DNA from: Gordonia lacunae
GTDB lineage: Bacteria > Actinomycetota > Actinomycetes > Mycobacteriales > Mycobacteriaceae
Assembly (NCBI RefSeq): GCF_002149015.1
Contig: NZ_NGFO01000007.1
Span: 62,001 to 126,000 of the forward strand
Length of the DNA stretch: 64,000 bases
Direction of reading: 5' to 3'
Positions 34,310-42,073 of this stretch are shown here, in pieces. A model generated the notes under the pieces. It saw only the letters and a list, made by a program, of their open reading frames with translations. It made no database searches and was not told the DNA's origin. Every line of letters begins with the position of its first letter. The first letter of the stretch is position 1. Both the position numbers and the translations under genes were made by a program.

Positions 34310-36690
34310 CAGAAGATCGACTTCCATACTGAGGTGATACCGCTGCCGACGGCTTTGACTCCGGAGTTGATGCCGTTGGTGACACCGTCGGGAAGTTTGT
34401 CGTAGGCCCATTTGCCGCCGTAGTAGACACCTGCGCCGACGCCGGCTGCTATGACGACGGGCACGAGGCCAGGGCCCAGGAGCGCGGCAGTGGCAATGGT
34501 GGCGCCTGCGCTGAGGGCTCCTACGGTGACCGCCTTACCGGGCTCGATGCCGTTCTTGATGTCCATGTACATGCCGACGGGCGCGGCGACGGCCGGAGCA
34601 AGTTTGCCGAAGCGGACGGCGTAGTCGAAGGTCTTCATGCTGGCGTTGGCGACTTGGGGGTTGTTGTCTAGCCATCCAGCGATCGCCATGCTGACCGCGA
34701 TGTTCGACGCCAACTTCGACCCCTGCGATACTGCCTGGCCGGTGAGTAGCTTGGGTGCGGCGTTAGCGGCTGCGGTCATCATTGGTGTGCCGTACTTGTC
34801 GAAGAGCGTCTGGTTGCCGTCTTTGTCGATGACACTGCGGGTACCGTCTGAGAACCAGATGACTTTGCTTCCGTCTGCGCCGGCAGTGACTTCGGCCGAG
34901 GTGCCATCACCCACGTTGGGAATGTAGGCAGTCCCGTCGTCGTGGACGTATATCGTCCGCCCCTGCTCGTCGGTGGTGACGGCAACGATTCTGTGAGTGT
35001 TGATGGTTCCGTCTGGGTCAGGGTCTGAACGAGTCATCACTGTGTCGCCTTGCGGAGTGGTCGCTTGAGTGATGATGTTGCCTTGATCTCCGGTCACGGC
35101 CGAATCGCTGCTGACGTGGCCTTCGGGCGTGTCAGTCTCGGTGTGTATGGAGCCGTCGTAGTTGGTGGTGGAGTGCGAGGTGTATTGACCGCCATCCGGG
35201 GATGTGTATTCGGTGTCGACTCCTCCATCGCCGGTCGGTGTGGACTGGCTGTATCCATTGCCCGACGTCCCCGGCTCGGTGTAGACGGTGCCGTCGGGGT
35301 AGGCGATCGAGTTCGAACCGTCCGGATTAGCCGTCCAAGTCGTGACGCCGCCGTTGCCGTCGGGCACTGAGCGGGTCTGGGTTGTGGTCCCATCGGCGTT
35401 GGCGATGCTTGTGTCGACACTGCCGCCGGAGGCGGGGACTGGGGTTGATGTCGACGTGATCGTCCCACCGTGGCCGTCTTGAGTGGTGGTGACTACCGAA
35501 CCGTCAGGAGCGGTTGTCGCGGTGGAGGTCTGAGATTGTTGTGGCTGTTGGAACCCGTCGATGCCGTTACCGTCAGGATCTTGCGGTGTGCATAGATTGT
35601 CGGTGGGGTCGGCCAGGATCGGGTACAAGGCGTTGTCGGCGGGGGCGACGTGCTGGATGAGGTCACCGTTGTCGGCGACGGTGTACCAGGTCTTTTGTGG
35701 ACGCCCTGCACTGTCATAGGCCCACGGCCGTGCGACAGACCGAATCGGATTGCCGTTGCGGTCGTACACGGTGGCAGATCCGTCGGGGTTGATGCGTGTG
35801 GTGCCGCCCGGGGGAACGTTCATCGCGAACCGATAATCACGGGGACTGGTGGAGTCGTTGATCAGTACCAAGCGGGTGGGGCCGATCTGAGCGCGGTGAG
35901 AACCACCCCGCTGCAACAGACTCCATGACCTCATGCTGCCAGCCCCGCCGTCGTGGCGGCCAGTTCCGGTGCGTTCGTGCAGGGTCCGGGCTCGTGGATG
36001 AGAGATGGCAAGTGCGGCAGCCCCGGCCAGCACCCACGCTCCCAGCGGGACCGTCGAGTCCCGGTCCGAAGAGTTCGGATCGAGTAGTACCTGTGCACGA
36101 GAGTCCTCCGATAGGCGGGCAGCGGTGGACGGACTCGTGAGTGGCTGGGCGGTGCGGGATGCGTGCGACGACGCATCCGATGTCGCCGGTGCCGTTGGTC
36201 GCGCCGCGGTGCGATTGTCGCCAACGGCCGGCGCCCCGCGGTCCGGGGTCGGTGCGGTGCTCTCGGCCACGGAAGCGCTCGGCGGGGGTCCACTCTGTGG
36301 CGTCGAGGACTGTCCGGGGACCGGGACGATCGGGATGCTGTTACCGTCCCCGGGGCCCGGCCCGGGGTTGCCCGCAATTCCGGGGCCACTGCCTGCGTTG
36401 TCAGCCCCGGGTCCGATGGTGGGTGGCCGGGTGTTCTGTGTGGGCGGCGGAGTGTAGGTGGGCACGCTGATGCAGGGCCAGTTAGCGCCGTACTGTGCGC
36501 GCATCTGATCGCATAACGCATCTGCTCGTGCCGATGGCGCTGAACCGGCCGCTGCGATCAGTGCCAGCACCCCGGCGCCACTGAGGGTACCGAGCAGGAT
36601 CAACAACGTCGACGCGGTCAATGATCGGTGGTGGCCGCGACCCCGCTGGGCGGCACCGTCGGCAAGCCCCCCCAATCGTAAGCGGTTCAT
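34309..36690 (-). CDS. Large exported repeat protein with Gly-rich hydrophobic C-terminal domain (polymorphic-toxin-like)
   Basis: A 793-aa protein. Residues 24-50 are a signal or anchor helix (SARA at its end), then DALCDQMRAQYGANWPC with two Cys, a Pro/Gly/Ser-rich linker to about 190, and a second helix at 214-232. Residues 285-362 hold a domain with INPDGSATVYDRNGNP and YPILADP, a motif seen in secreted actinobacterial and RHS-like proteins. About 375-625 is a run of short beta repeats with recurring DG. Residues ~640-793 are Gly/Ala-rich helices (VTVGALSAGATIATAALLG) ending YDKLPDGVTNGINSG. The last part resembles membrane-active toxin tails. Its ATG overlaps the upstream gene (ATGA). 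The toxin role is inference. Confidence 0.75.
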   Translation of the reverse strand: MNRLRLGGLADGAAQRGRGHHRSLTASTLLILLGTLSGAGVLALIAAAGSAPSARADALCDQMRAQYGANWPCISVPTYTPPPTQNTRPPTIGPGADNAGSGPGIAGNPGPGPGDGNSIPIVPVPGQSSTPQSGPPPSASVAESTAPTPDRGAPAVGDNRTAARPTAPATSDASSHASRTAQPLTSPSTAARLSEDSRAQVLLDPNSSDRDSTVPLGAWVLAGAAALAISHPRARTLHERTGTGRHDGGAGSMRSWSLLQRGGSHRAQIGPTRLVLINDSTSPRDYRFAMNVPPGGTTRINPDGSATVYDRNGNPIRSVARPWAYDSAGRPQKTWYTVADNGDLIQHVAPADNALYPILADPTDNLCTPQDPDGNGIDGFQQPQQSQTSTATTAPDGSVVTTTQDGHGGTITSTSTPVPASGGSVDTSIANADGTTTQTRSVPDGNGGVTTWTANPDGSNSIAYPDGTVYTEPGTSGNGYSQSTPTGDGGVDTEYTSPDGGQYTSHSTTNYDGSIHTETDTPEGHVSSDSAVTGDQGNIITQATTPQGDTVMTRSDPDPDGTINTHRIVAVTTDEQGRTIYVHDDGTAYIPNVGDGTSAEVTAGADGSKVIWFSDGTRSVIDKDGNQTLFDKYGTPMMTAAANAAPKLLTGQAVSQGSKLASNIAVSMAIAGWLDNNPQVANASMKTFDYAVRFGKLAPAVAAPVGMYMDIKNGIEPGKAVTVGALSAGATIATAALLGPGLVPVVIAAGVGAGVYYGGKWAYDKLPDGVTNGINSGVKAVGSGITSVWKSIF

Positions 36691-37025
36691 CGGTTCCCGA
36701 TCACCCTGGCGAGGATCGCGTCGGCGCCGGTCCAGAACCAGCGTCCGGCGATCGACATCACCAGAAAGAACACCAAAACCACCGGAATCTGACCCCACCG
36801 ATCTGACCACTGCCCCAAGTTCGACAGATTCGCTGCGGCCAAGACCAGTAACACGCACCCGGCAACAAACAAGCCAGCCTTCATTAGCGGGACTGTGTTC
36901 GCCGGCGTGGGCCCGACCGGTGCAGGAGCAGACGTTTCCTGCTCGGCCAGAGCCACCGGACGAAGGGGTGTGGTCGCCGAATGCCTGGCGTCCACATCGC
37001 GGGCATGGAAAGTGGCCGTGCTCAT
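36687..37025 (-). CDS. Small two-helix membrane protein
   Basis: A 112-aa protein with a hydrophilic Ala/Pro N-terminus to about residue 45, then two hydrophobic helices (KAGLFVAGCVLLVLAAANL and IPVVLVFFLVMSIAGRWF) joined by a short loop containing GQWSDRWGQ. It lies 38 nt after the MspA-type gene and overlaps the start of the 793-aa protein gene by 4 nt (ATGA). It is probably a membrane partner in export or anchoring of that protein. No family is recognised. Confidence 0.7.
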   Translation of the reverse strand: MSTATFHARDVDARHSATTPLRPVALAEQETSAPAPVGPTPANTVPLMKAGLFVAGCVLLVLAAANLSNLGQWSDRWGQIPVVLVFFLVMSIAGRWFWTGADAILARVIGNR

Positions 37026-37063
37026 GGCACAAGCTCCTTCGAGAGTGCGGCTATAAGAGGGAA

Positions 37064-37684
37064 TCAGAGGTAGTGGGGTTGGCCGTAGACGTTGATGGTG
37101 TTGTCGTTGGTGGGGGTGGAGATGGCGAGGGTGGTGTAGGCGCGTACGGCGACGGGGCCGAGGCAGCCGTCGACTTTGACGTGGACGCCGTCGACGGTGA
37201 GTCCGGCAGAAGGTCCGGCGAGTTTTTTGGTGCCGAAGGGGATGTTGGCGATGGTGCCGGGTTTCAAGGTGGTGGAGATGTTGCCGTTGGCTTGGGCGCC
37301 GACGATCAGTGCTGGTGGCCAGGAGATCGACATTTGGGCGGTGGGGCCGGCGGTGATGCCGAGGGTTATCCCGGAGGTGACGTCGGTGTTGCAGCCGATC
37401 TGGAAGCCGGCGGTGATGGTGCCGGCCGAGACTGCGGTACGGCCGGCGCCGGTGATGCGTCCTTCGCCGCGTAGTGACAGGAATCCTTCACGGGTCCAGG
37501 GTGATTGGTTGAGGGGTGCGACGCTGCGGACTTTCTCGTCGGCTTTGATGGCGGTGACCCGCCATCCGTCGGCGGTGGTTTTCGACACCTGGTGATCGGG
37601 AAAGGTGGCCGGCGCCGCAGTGCCGGGCCCGGCGCCGACCACCAGACCGACCGCGACAGCGACCGCTGCCACTCCCGTGACCAC
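37064..37684 (-). CDS. MspA family porin
   Basis: A 206-aa protein with a signal peptide (GVAAVAVAVGLVVGAGPGTA) and the MspA pattern: DGWRVTAIKADEKVRSVAPL, SPWTREGFLSLRGEGRI, GTITAGFQIGCNTD and the terminal NTINVYGQPHYL. MspA proteins form octameric pores in the mycolic-acid outer membrane. The mature chain has two Cys (in IGCNTD and DGCLG) that could pair. The GTG at 37684 leaves a very short positive N-terminus, so the true start may be slightly upstream. It heads a minus-strand operon with a small membrane protein and the large repeat protein, suggesting an outer-membrane role for that system. Confidence 0.85.
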   Translation of the reverse strand: MVTGVAAVAVAVGLVVGAGPGTAAPATFPDHQVSKTTADGWRVTAIKADEKVRSVAPLNQSPWTREGFLSLRGEGRITGAGRTAVSAGTITAGFQIGCNTDVTSGITLGITAGPTAQMSISWPPALIVGAQANGNISTTLKPGTIANIPFGTKKLAGPSAGLTVDGVHVKVDGCLGPVAVRAYTTLAISTPTNDNTINVYGQPHYL

Positions 37685-37741
37685 GCGTCGACGCGCGCTG
37701 CCCCGCAGGCCACACCCAGTATCAACATCAACGTACCAACC

Positions 37742-37757
37742 ATTCGCTATCGTGAAT
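37742..37757. promoter_or_regulatory. Island motif site 1: ATTCGCTATCGTGAAT
   Basis: An imperfect palindrome (ATTC...GAAT with TATC core) 58 nt upstream of the MspA-type gene. It shares 14 of 16 bases with site 3 at 38561-38576 and the 11-nt core with site 2. Read on the plus strand it contains TATCGT, a possible -10. Confidence 0.5.
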
Positions 37758-37784
37758 ACGGAGAGTCCACCACACGACTCTGAT

Positions 37785-37800
37785 ATTCACTATCGAAAAC
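37785..37800. promoter_or_regulatory. Island motif site 2: ATTCACTATCGAAAAC
   Basis: A half-conserved copy of the island motif (ATTCrCTATCG) 27 nt from site 1. On the minus strand it reads CGATAGTGAATATC, with GATAGT a possible -10 for the MspA operon. Two adjacent sites suggest cooperative binding or promoter-operator overlap. Confidence 0.4.
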
Positions 37801-37887
37801 TGCCGGTTGTGACAGACGCAACACTCGGTGCTAACCGCTGGGGGCGCAGCGTTGCGCCGACAAGCAGCGAGAGAGGGGGTGAAATAG

Positions 37888-38073
37888 GTGGGGGAGGCGG
37901 TGGACGCCGACCCCAGCGGCGATGCCGACGGCGTTGTAGAGGAGGGGTTGGCGTGGGCTGAGTTGATCAACGCGTTGTTCGAGCACACGCGCGGGGTGAT
38001 TCGACGCGATCGGCGCCCTGAGCACCCTCACCTGATGTTGATGTCGGCAACTGAGTGGCCAGCGAAACCCTGA
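37888..38073 (+). CDS. Possible small acidic-basic protein
   Basis: A 61-aa open frame from a GTG with GAGGGGGT about 9 nt upstream. It has an acidic N-terminus (EAVDADPSGDADGVVEEG), then AWAELINALFEHTRGVIRRD, a plausible amphipathic helix. It lies divergent from the MspA gene. No family is recognised; the ribosome site is the main support. Confidence 0.4.
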   Translation: MGEAVDADPSGDADGVVEEGLAWAELINALFEHTRGVIRRDRRPEHPHLMLMSATEWPAKP

Positions 38074-38081
38074 TGGCTTTG

Positions 38082-38466
38082 TCAGTGGTAGTCGCTGTCG
38101 TGGTGGCGCTCTTTGCCGCCGCGCCGCTCCCACAGGATGGTGAGTTGGTGGACGCCGAGCCCGATGGAGCTGGCGACCAGGAACAAGCCAGCGCCGATGT
38201 AGACCCGGTGTGGTAACTCACCGGGTAGTCGAGCTCCGAACCTTTGATCAAGCTCTCCGACCCCTGGTTTCGGGCTGGCAGAGATCTGCTGAGGTCATGA
38301 CCTTGAGATCGCAGGTCTGAGGGTTGGCGACCATGGAGATACCCCAGAAAAGGGCGTAGACGCCCAGACACAGGCATATCGGTACGGACAGCAAGAAACG
38401 AAGGTCCCGGAAGTCTGAACCCCCGGGGCGGGGGGGGGCGATTCGCCCCGAAGCGTGTCTACCCAT
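38082..38466 (-). pseudogene. Two-helix small membrane protein, apparently frameshifted
   Basis: The minus-strand frame from the ATG at 38466 encodes DLRFLLSVPICLCLGVYALF, WGISMVANPQTCDLKV, then DLCQPETRGRRA and stops at 38248. In another frame, without a start codon of its own, GELPHRVYIGAGLFLVASS, IGLGVHQLTILWERR and a His-rich tail run to the stop at 38082-38084. Joining them at the GGGG run near 38262-38265 by removing one base gives one protein with two membrane helices and a Cys-containing loop. The join is inference from composition. Confidence 0.4.
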
Positions 38467-38560
38467 GAGTGTGCGTCTTTCTCACTCTCGACGTCTGACA
38501 GGGCCGCGCCCTCTGCTTGTGTTGGCGATGGCCACATCAATGCACCATCCGACGCGCATG

Positions 38561-38576
38561 ATGCACTATCGTGAAT
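38561..38576. promoter_or_regulatory. Island motif site 3 / -10 of leaderless HTH gene
   Basis: ATGCACTATCGTGAAT matches site 1 at 14 of 16 positions. TATCGT (38567-38572) ends 7 nt before the ATG at 38580, so the HTH gene may be leaderless and its promoter may be covered by whatever binds this motif. Confidence 0.5.
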
Positions 38577-38579
38577 ACC

Positions 38580-38930
38580 ATGACGGTGGTAGTTGGTGAG
38601 CGGCAGGTCGCGATCCCGGCAGCCGCGATCCCCGATCCGGAGGTGCGGCACGAGTGGGAACACTTCCGCGGGTTCGGTTGGGAAGATCGGCGTATCGCGT
38701 GCCGGTTGGGTATCGACTGGACCACGGTGCGCAAGTGGGCGAGTCAGTTCGCCCGTACCGGCACCGCGCCGAAGCATCGTCCGCGCGCGACTCGTCGTCG
38801 TGAATTGGTTGCCCAGATGCGCGCGGCGGGAGTCGATCACAGCACCATTGCTGAACGGCTCGGTGTGAGCAGGCGCACCATCTATGACGACTGCTTCCGC
38901 CTGGGCATCACCGAACGCCGCACCTCGTGA
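38580..38930 (+). CDS. Small double helix-turn-helix DNA-binding protein
   Basis: A 116-aa basic protein with two homeodomain-like HTH segments: GWEDRRIACRLGIDWTTVRK at about residues 34-53 and VDHSTIAERLGVSRRTIYDD at about 84-103. It lacks an effector domain, so it resembles the DNA-binding part of transposase or resolvase families or a small regulator. It is preceded by island motif site 3 without a ribosome site, suggesting leaderless translation and autoregulation. The next gene overlaps its stop. It is the natural candidate for binding the island motif. Confidence 0.7.
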   Translation: MTVVVGERQVAIPAAAIPDPEVRHEWEHFRGFGWEDRRIACRLGIDWTTVRKWASQFARTGTAPKHRPRATRRRELVAQMRAAGVDHSTIAERLGVSRRTIYDDCFRLGITERRTS

Positions 38931-39205
38931 TGCACTCACCCGAACCGCCGGGTGTTGACGTCCTGGGTGGGCGGTGGGGGTGGGTTGGTATCGGCCGCGA
39001 CCGCCTGGATATCAATGATGCGTTCTATGTGTTTGTGGCGCTGCCGATCACGATCTCGGCGCTCATCGGTCCCCGGTCTGTATGGGATGTGGTGGTCACC
39101 GTGTGCGGGGTGATCCTCCTCGTGCGCGCCGCGATCCGCGTCGGCCTGCACGTCGCTGGCCGGCTCCCAACTCAGCGCACCCGGGCCCCACGCCATCAAG
39201 CCTGA
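38930..39205 (+). CDS. Small two-helix membrane protein
   Basis: A 91-aa protein with two hydrophobic segments (DAFYVFVALPITISALIG and VWDVVVTVCGVILLVRAAI) and a basic tail. Its ATG shares one base with the stop of the HTH gene (TGATG at 38928-38932), so the two are co-translated. No family is recognised. Pairing of a small DNA-binding protein with a membrane protein could signal membrane-linked control; this is inference. Confidence 0.62.
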   Translation: MHSPEPPGVDVLGGRWGWVGIGRDRLDINDAFYVFVALPITISALIGPRSVWDVVVTVCGVILLVRAAIRVGLHVAGRLPTQRTRAPRHQA

Positions 39206-39700
39206 ACGGTATGAGGTCGAGCCGGGGCCGAATCGTTGTCCGAGTGGTGCGGGCTTGGCCACTGTTCAGGTTCAATTCACTACAGTCCCGACGACGATAC
39301 CGGGGTCTGGTTGCAAACTGCGGTGCTGTACCTGACATAATGTATCTTATCGGCACAGCGGAAGATGACTGTGGCAAGCACAAAGGCCTGCCTCTGTATC
39401 GCGGGTAACCGGGACGACTCATCGTCAGTGGGTCCGTCGCTGTGACAGTTCCAGTGGCAGTTCGAGCTTTGCTTCCGGTGCAGTTCCGGTATGGCCGCGT
39501 GGTGGCGGCCACGGCGCCGAACATGAAACCATCGGCTCCCTTGCAGCCTGGCTTTCTCCTCGGGTGGCTTCCTGTGGGACTCATCCCGCCTCGGAGCGGC
39601 CCCGCCGCGGATGTGCGGCTCCCAGTCATTTCGTCACCCGTGACGAAATGACTGGGAGCCGCACAGGCTCGAATGCGATTGGGCTACACGGTTCGTCGCC
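39206..39700. other. Intergenic region with a strong hairpin
   Basis: About 495 bases between the island membrane protein and the minus-strand DUF1877-like gene. Open frames here (39096-39629 minus, 39442-39651 plus) have no protein-like pattern. The notable content is the long perfect inverted repeat at 39613-39664. Confidence 0.5.
39613..39664. repeat. Long perfect inverted repeat (24-nt arms, 4-nt loop)
   Basis: Left arm 39613-39636 and right arm 39641-39664 are exact reverse complements; the centre CCCG can add one more pair. The arms begin GTGCGGCTCCCAGTC and end TTTCGTCA. No T tract follows, so it is not a classical intrinsic terminator, though it lies 36 nt past the end of the minus-strand gene (39701). 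It marks the right side of the MspA island and may be a bidirectional terminator or a recombination site. Confidence 0.75.
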
Positions 39701-40168
39701 TCATCGAATCGTGTAGACGAGTCCCAGGCCGTCGGCAGCGAGGGTGACCATGAAGTCCTGCGCCTGGCGGAGAAACTCATTGGCGTAGTCGGCGCTCGAG
39801 TACGGCACGGCCTCGATGATGTCGGTCTCCACGATCGGCTCGACCATGACAATGTCTTCGGCAATTTGTTGAACAACGTCGGGAGGCAACACATGGACGA
39901 ACCCGACATGGCCACCGTACTTCCCCACCGGCGTCACGTTTCCTTTGACAAGCTCCAAGGAGATGCGCGGTTGTAATCGGCCGTCACTCACAGCGAAGAC
40001 GTGCTGGAGCTCTCGCCAAGCCTTGTCGAGATACAGCATCCGGGGGCGGTCTTCTTCTGGTCCCCATGCGTCCATGAGCGGGTCAGCCGAGAGGAACGGA
40101 TACGGATTGCGTCGAGCCGCGTCCACATCACTCGGCTGCAACGGGTAGGCGTAGTAGCGAATTCCCAT
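39701..40168 (-). CDS. DUF1877-like (YfbM-like) protein
   Basis: A 155-aa soluble protein: MGIRYYAYPLQPSDVDAAR opens it and MLYLDKAWRELQHVF recalls the LDLDKAWxxLHxLL motif of DUF1877, followed by VKGNVTPVGKYGGHVGFVHV. The family has no established activity. It is isolated: the island lies downstream and a divergent hypothetical gene upstream. Confidence 0.65.
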   Translation of the reverse strand: MGIRYYAYPLQPSDVDAARRNPYPFLSADPLMDAWGPEEDRPRMLYLDKAWRELQHVFAVSDGRLQPRISLELVKGNVTPVGKYGGHVGFVHVLPPDVVQQIAEDIVMVEPIVETDIIEAVPYSSADYANEFLRQAQDFMVTLAADGLGLVYTIR

Positions 40169-40328
40169 GTGCGGAATACTGACAGGGGAACCAGCTCGTG
40201 ACCGGAGGTCGGACCCCGGTGTGGAGAACTCCGGTTGTGGCCGACGCCTTGTGGAGTGTCACCTGGGTCGAGCGTCGGCGCGGATTTCTGGGTTGTTGGC
40301 TGCCGGACACACGAGGAGAGTAGTTCCT

Positions 40329-40826
40329 ATGTCTCACAACGAGTCACGCTCCGACCGGTCGCCGATGGCGAACAAGGTCGCGCAGACCACCGGGCACGCC
40401 ATTCGTGCTGCGCGCGCCCACGACTCCGAGGCGTTCGATGCCGCGGCCGACCTGCTTGCGTTGCACCATGAGTCACGTGAGGTGCACGCGCTCATGCTGC
40501 GCGAACTGCTCGAGACCGTCTTTCCCGATGGGCTTACCGGCGATGATGTGTCCGAGGTGTTGACCGATACGAGCCGGGCTGTCGCAACATGGAATCCTGC
40601 CGTCAATCCCGCGGCTGTGGCGCTGGTGCTGACCGGTGCGTTGGGAGTGAGCGACACCGCCGACCCCCATGCGGTGTCGTCCGCCGGCCTGGTGGGCACC
40701 GAGACCACCGCTGCTGCACTGGTGGTCATCACCCACCTCGCCGCACGTGCCGAGGTCGACCCGACAGCGTACGTGAACCGAGCTGTGGAGGAGATCCGTC
40801 GTGCCCAGACGATGGAGATGCCTTGA
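40329..40826 (+). CDS. Hypothetical helical protein
   Basis: A 165-aa Ala-rich, mostly helical protein (HAIRAARAHDSEAFDAAADL, LHHESREVHALMLRELLETV). It has no signal peptide; a weak hydrophobic stretch (AAALVVITHLAARA) is too short to call a membrane helix. GAGGAGAG precedes the ATG. I do not recognise the family. Confidence 0.65.
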   Translation: MSHNESRSDRSPMANKVAQTTGHAIRAARAHDSEAFDAAADLLALHHESREVHALMLRELLETVFPDGLTGDDVSEVLTDTSRAVATWNPAVNPAAVALVLTGALGVSDTADPHAVSSAGLVGTETTAAALVVITHLAARAEVDPTAYVNRAVEEIRRAQTMEMP

Positions 40827-40920
40827 TCAGCGGTCACCTGGCGGCCGCGAGCCGCCAGTCCTCGTGGACTGAGCCATTGCGCCGTGGGCGGGGACGGGCC
40901 TGACTAGATCGCTCGTGCTG

Positions 40921-41865
40921 TTACTCGGTCGCAACGCGTACGACGATCTTGCCGCGCACATGACCGGATTCGCTGCGTTCGTGGGCGCCGGCGGCATCGG
41001 CCAGATCGAACACCTCGGCAATCTCCGGCGTGAGGTCGCCCGCCTCGCCGAGTCGAGCCAGCTCGGCGAGATCAGCACAATCGGGCCGAACCCACACGTA
41101 GTGGCCGCCGAATTCGTCGCGGGCCCGCGCATCGGTGATCGAGGCGACGGTGCCGCCGTCGCGCAGCACGTCCCTGACCGAGTCGAGCGCGTCACCGCCG
41201 ACATAGTCGAGCACCACGTCGACGCCCTCGGGCGCGAGTGCGCGTACCCGGTCGGCCAGACCCTCCCCATATGTGGTGGGCTCGGCCCCGAGGGTTCGGA
41301 GGAAATCGTGATTGGACTCCGAGGCGGTGCCGATCACGCGTGCGCCGAGCGATCGTGCGATCTGGACCGCGAACGACCCGACGCCGCCCGCGGCGGCATG
41401 AACCAAGACCGTGTGACCTGACTGCACGCCTGCGCGGCGGATCGTCTGGTAGGCCGTGAGACCGGCGAGCGGAGCCGCCGCTGCCGCCTCGAACGACCAG
41501 CCGGACGGCTTGTGCGCGAGCGTCCGTACCGGGGCGGCGACGAGCTCCGCGAACGTACCGCCTGCCACTTCCCCACCGACAACGTCTTTACGGACGTAAC
41601 CGAACACCTCGTCGCCGACCTCGAACTCGGGCGTGTCCAACCCGACCCGCTCGACCACGCCGGCGACATCCCAGCCCGGGACGACCGGGAACACGGTGTC
41701 CATGATCTCTGCGAGGTAGCCCTCGCGGACCTTCCAGTCCACCGGATTCACACTCGACGCCCGAACGCGTACCAGCACGGAATCGGGACCGACCTTGGGC
41801 GCGGGGAGATCGGTCAGTTCGAGGACATCGGGGCCGCCGAAGCGGGTGTACGTGATTGCTCGCAT
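40921..41865 (-). CDS. NADP-dependent quinone oxidoreductase (zeta-crystallin-like MDR)
   Basis: A 314-aa medium-chain reductase without catalytic zinc ligands: MRAITYTRFGGPDVLELTDL, then VRASSVNPVDWKVREG, VVPGWDVAGVVERVG, and the cofactor motif VLVHAAAGGVGSFAVQIARS. Such enzymes reduce quinones or enones with NADPH. The ATG at 41865 is where similarity starts; the longer upstream frame is not coding-like. It stands alone. Confidence 0.88.
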   Translation of the reverse strand: MRAITYTRFGGPDVLELTDLPAPKVGPDSVLVRVRASSVNPVDWKVREGYLAEIMDTVFPVVPGWDVAGVVERVGLDTPEFEVGDEVFGYVRKDVVGGEVAGGTFAELVAAPVRTLAHKPSGWSFEAAAAAPLAGLTAYQTIRRAGVQSGHTVLVHAAAGGVGSFAVQIARSLGARVIGTASESNHDFLRTLGAEPTTYGEGLADRVRALAPEGVDVVLDYVGGDALDSVRDVLRDGGTVASITDARARDEFGGHYVWVRPDCADLAELARLGEAGDLTPEIAEVFDLADAAGAHERSESGHVRGKIVVRVATE

Positions 41866-42073
41866 GGTGGCACCAACGGGTGGATCGACGGAATGATTCC
41901 AACAGCAGTGAGAGATCTGCCATGCGTCACACCGTGACGATCGTGATGCGCGACCGGATGCGTCCGACATCCGGCCGGAGCGGGATGTCGTCCAGCGCGG
42001 GAAAATCAGTGCACGTCCTGGCCGAACGCTGCGGAACCTGACCCGGTCGCCGTATGAAAGGCATTGTGCCGTA

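Noticed and set aside
36691..37032. N-terminal extension of the large repeat protein
   Set aside because: The extension is the out-of-frame shadow of the 112-aa membrane protein; the ATG at 36690 is followed by a proper signal segment and overlaps ATGA with the upstream gene.
39442..39651. 69-aa plus-strand open frame
   Set aside because: It ends inside the long hairpin and has no coherent composition; probably chance.
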